A stretch of DNA of 29,622 bases from Bacilli bacterium (GTDB lineage Bacteria; Bacillota_I; Bacilli_A; RFN20; CAG-826). The stretch lies in NCBI GenBank assembly GCA_900767605.1, contig CAAFZT010000021.1, forward strand, positions 1 to 29,622, in the 5' to 3' direction. The translations under genes were made by a program, and so were the position numbers. A model generated the notes under the pieces. The model was not told where the DNA came from. It did not search any database and worked only from the letters and a program-made list of their open reading frames with translations. Shown here in pieces: positions 29,454 through 29,622 of the stretch (the first letter of the stretch is position 1; each line of letters starts with the position of its first letter).

Positions 29454-29622
29454 CGCTGTCACCCAAAAGGAACGACAGCAAGGCTAGAAGCGAAGAAAAA
29501 CTTCTTCAAAAAATGCTTCACAAATCCTTGGCGAAAGCCTAAAGTATTCCAGCACGCAAATCGGGGGAGACCCCGCCGCTAGGGAGCGGCTTGCGGCGCA
29601 TTGATCTTTGAGAACTAGATAG
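29454..29622 (+). ncRNA. Structured leader of an rRNA operon with boxA-like element; 16S gene expected beyond the window
   Basis: The transcript from the 29442 promoter has no ORF but several hairpins: GCTGTC/GACAGC (29455-29479), GGCGAAAGCC (29530-29539), GGGG-GAGA-CCCC (29563-29574) and GCCGCT-AGGG-AGCGGC (29575-29590). At 29602-29616 TGATCTTTGAGAACT closely resembles the sequence (TG.TCTTTGAAAACT) found in Bacillota rRNA leaders and linked to boxA antitermination. The 16S gene itself is not reached, so the assignment is an inference from promoter strength, the element and position. Confidence 0.75.

Noticed and set aside
29454..29600. A separate small regulatory RNA such as 6S or a guanidine riboswitch
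   Set aside because: The hairpins do not match the cores I know for these classes; the boxA-like TGATCTTTGAGAACT and strong promoter fit an rRNA leader better.
1..29622. CRISPR array or cas genes
   Set aside because: No regularly spaced repeats of 25-40 bp and no Cas-like proteins were seen anywhere in the window.

Overview
The window looks like a chromosomal segment of a moderate-GC, Gram-positive-type anaerobe from the Bacillota, probably an uncultured or poorly described Bacilli/Erysipelotrichia-like lineage; this placement is inferred. Supporting points are the uvrA-lgt-trxB-rapZ-whiA gene block typical of Bacillota, a pyruvate:ferredoxin oxidoreductase and a superoxide reductase as signs of anaerobic life, and many lipoproteins whose signal peptide ends at a Cys with Gly-rich or Ser-rich linkers behind it. 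TGA is used as a stop, so this is not Mycoplasma code. Every gene except one tRNA is on the plus strand.

Layout. (1) 1-6857: a promoter region, two paralogous ABC-transporter sugar-type substrate-binding lipoproteins, a lipoprotein with a thermonuclease (SNase) domain plus OB-like domains, and a 722-residue OB-like/repeat lipoprotein, ending in a terminator. (2) 6926-11173: a lipoprotein of unknown function, a second SNase lipoprotein carrying a lamin-tail domain, a zinc-ribbon membrane protein, a four-helix membrane protein and another lipoprotein. (3) 11212-15444: a small protein with a Rex-like winged helix, then pyruvate:ferredoxin oxidoreductase. (4) 15458-17325: an AT-richer two-gene cassette (a HipA/CtkA-type kinase, then a protein joining a possible HipA N-domain to a serine-recombinase-type HTH), next to tRNA-Pro(GGG) on the minus strand. 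(5) 17469-24693: uvrA, lgt, trxB-like, rapZ-like, whiA and a small XRE regulator. (6) 24842-28839: gap, then pgk-tpiA-BI-1 family membrane protein. (7) 28941-29315: superoxide reductase. (8) 29361-29622: promoter and structured leader of what is very probably an rRNA operon whose 16S gene starts just past the window.

How the genes fit together. Region 1 and the lamin-tail nuclease suggest surface digestion of nucleic acids coupled to binding and import. PFOR, the thioredoxin-reductase-like protein without the usual NADPH motifs, and superoxide reductase suggest ferredoxin-centred redox metabolism. Lgt would lipidate the seven lipoproteins seen here. The kinase cassette is the best candidate for an unusual system: it resembles HipBST-type toxin-antitoxin modules, but its presumed antitoxin and DNA-binding parts are fused and lie downstream of the kinase.

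A recurring feature is a good -10 box 7-9 nt before the ATG with no ribosome binding site (before 6940, 9021, 9614, 11212, 17469 and perhaps 20354). This implies leaderless mRNAs beside ordinary Shine-Dalgarno genes. All functional calls come from reading motifs by eye; no database search was run.
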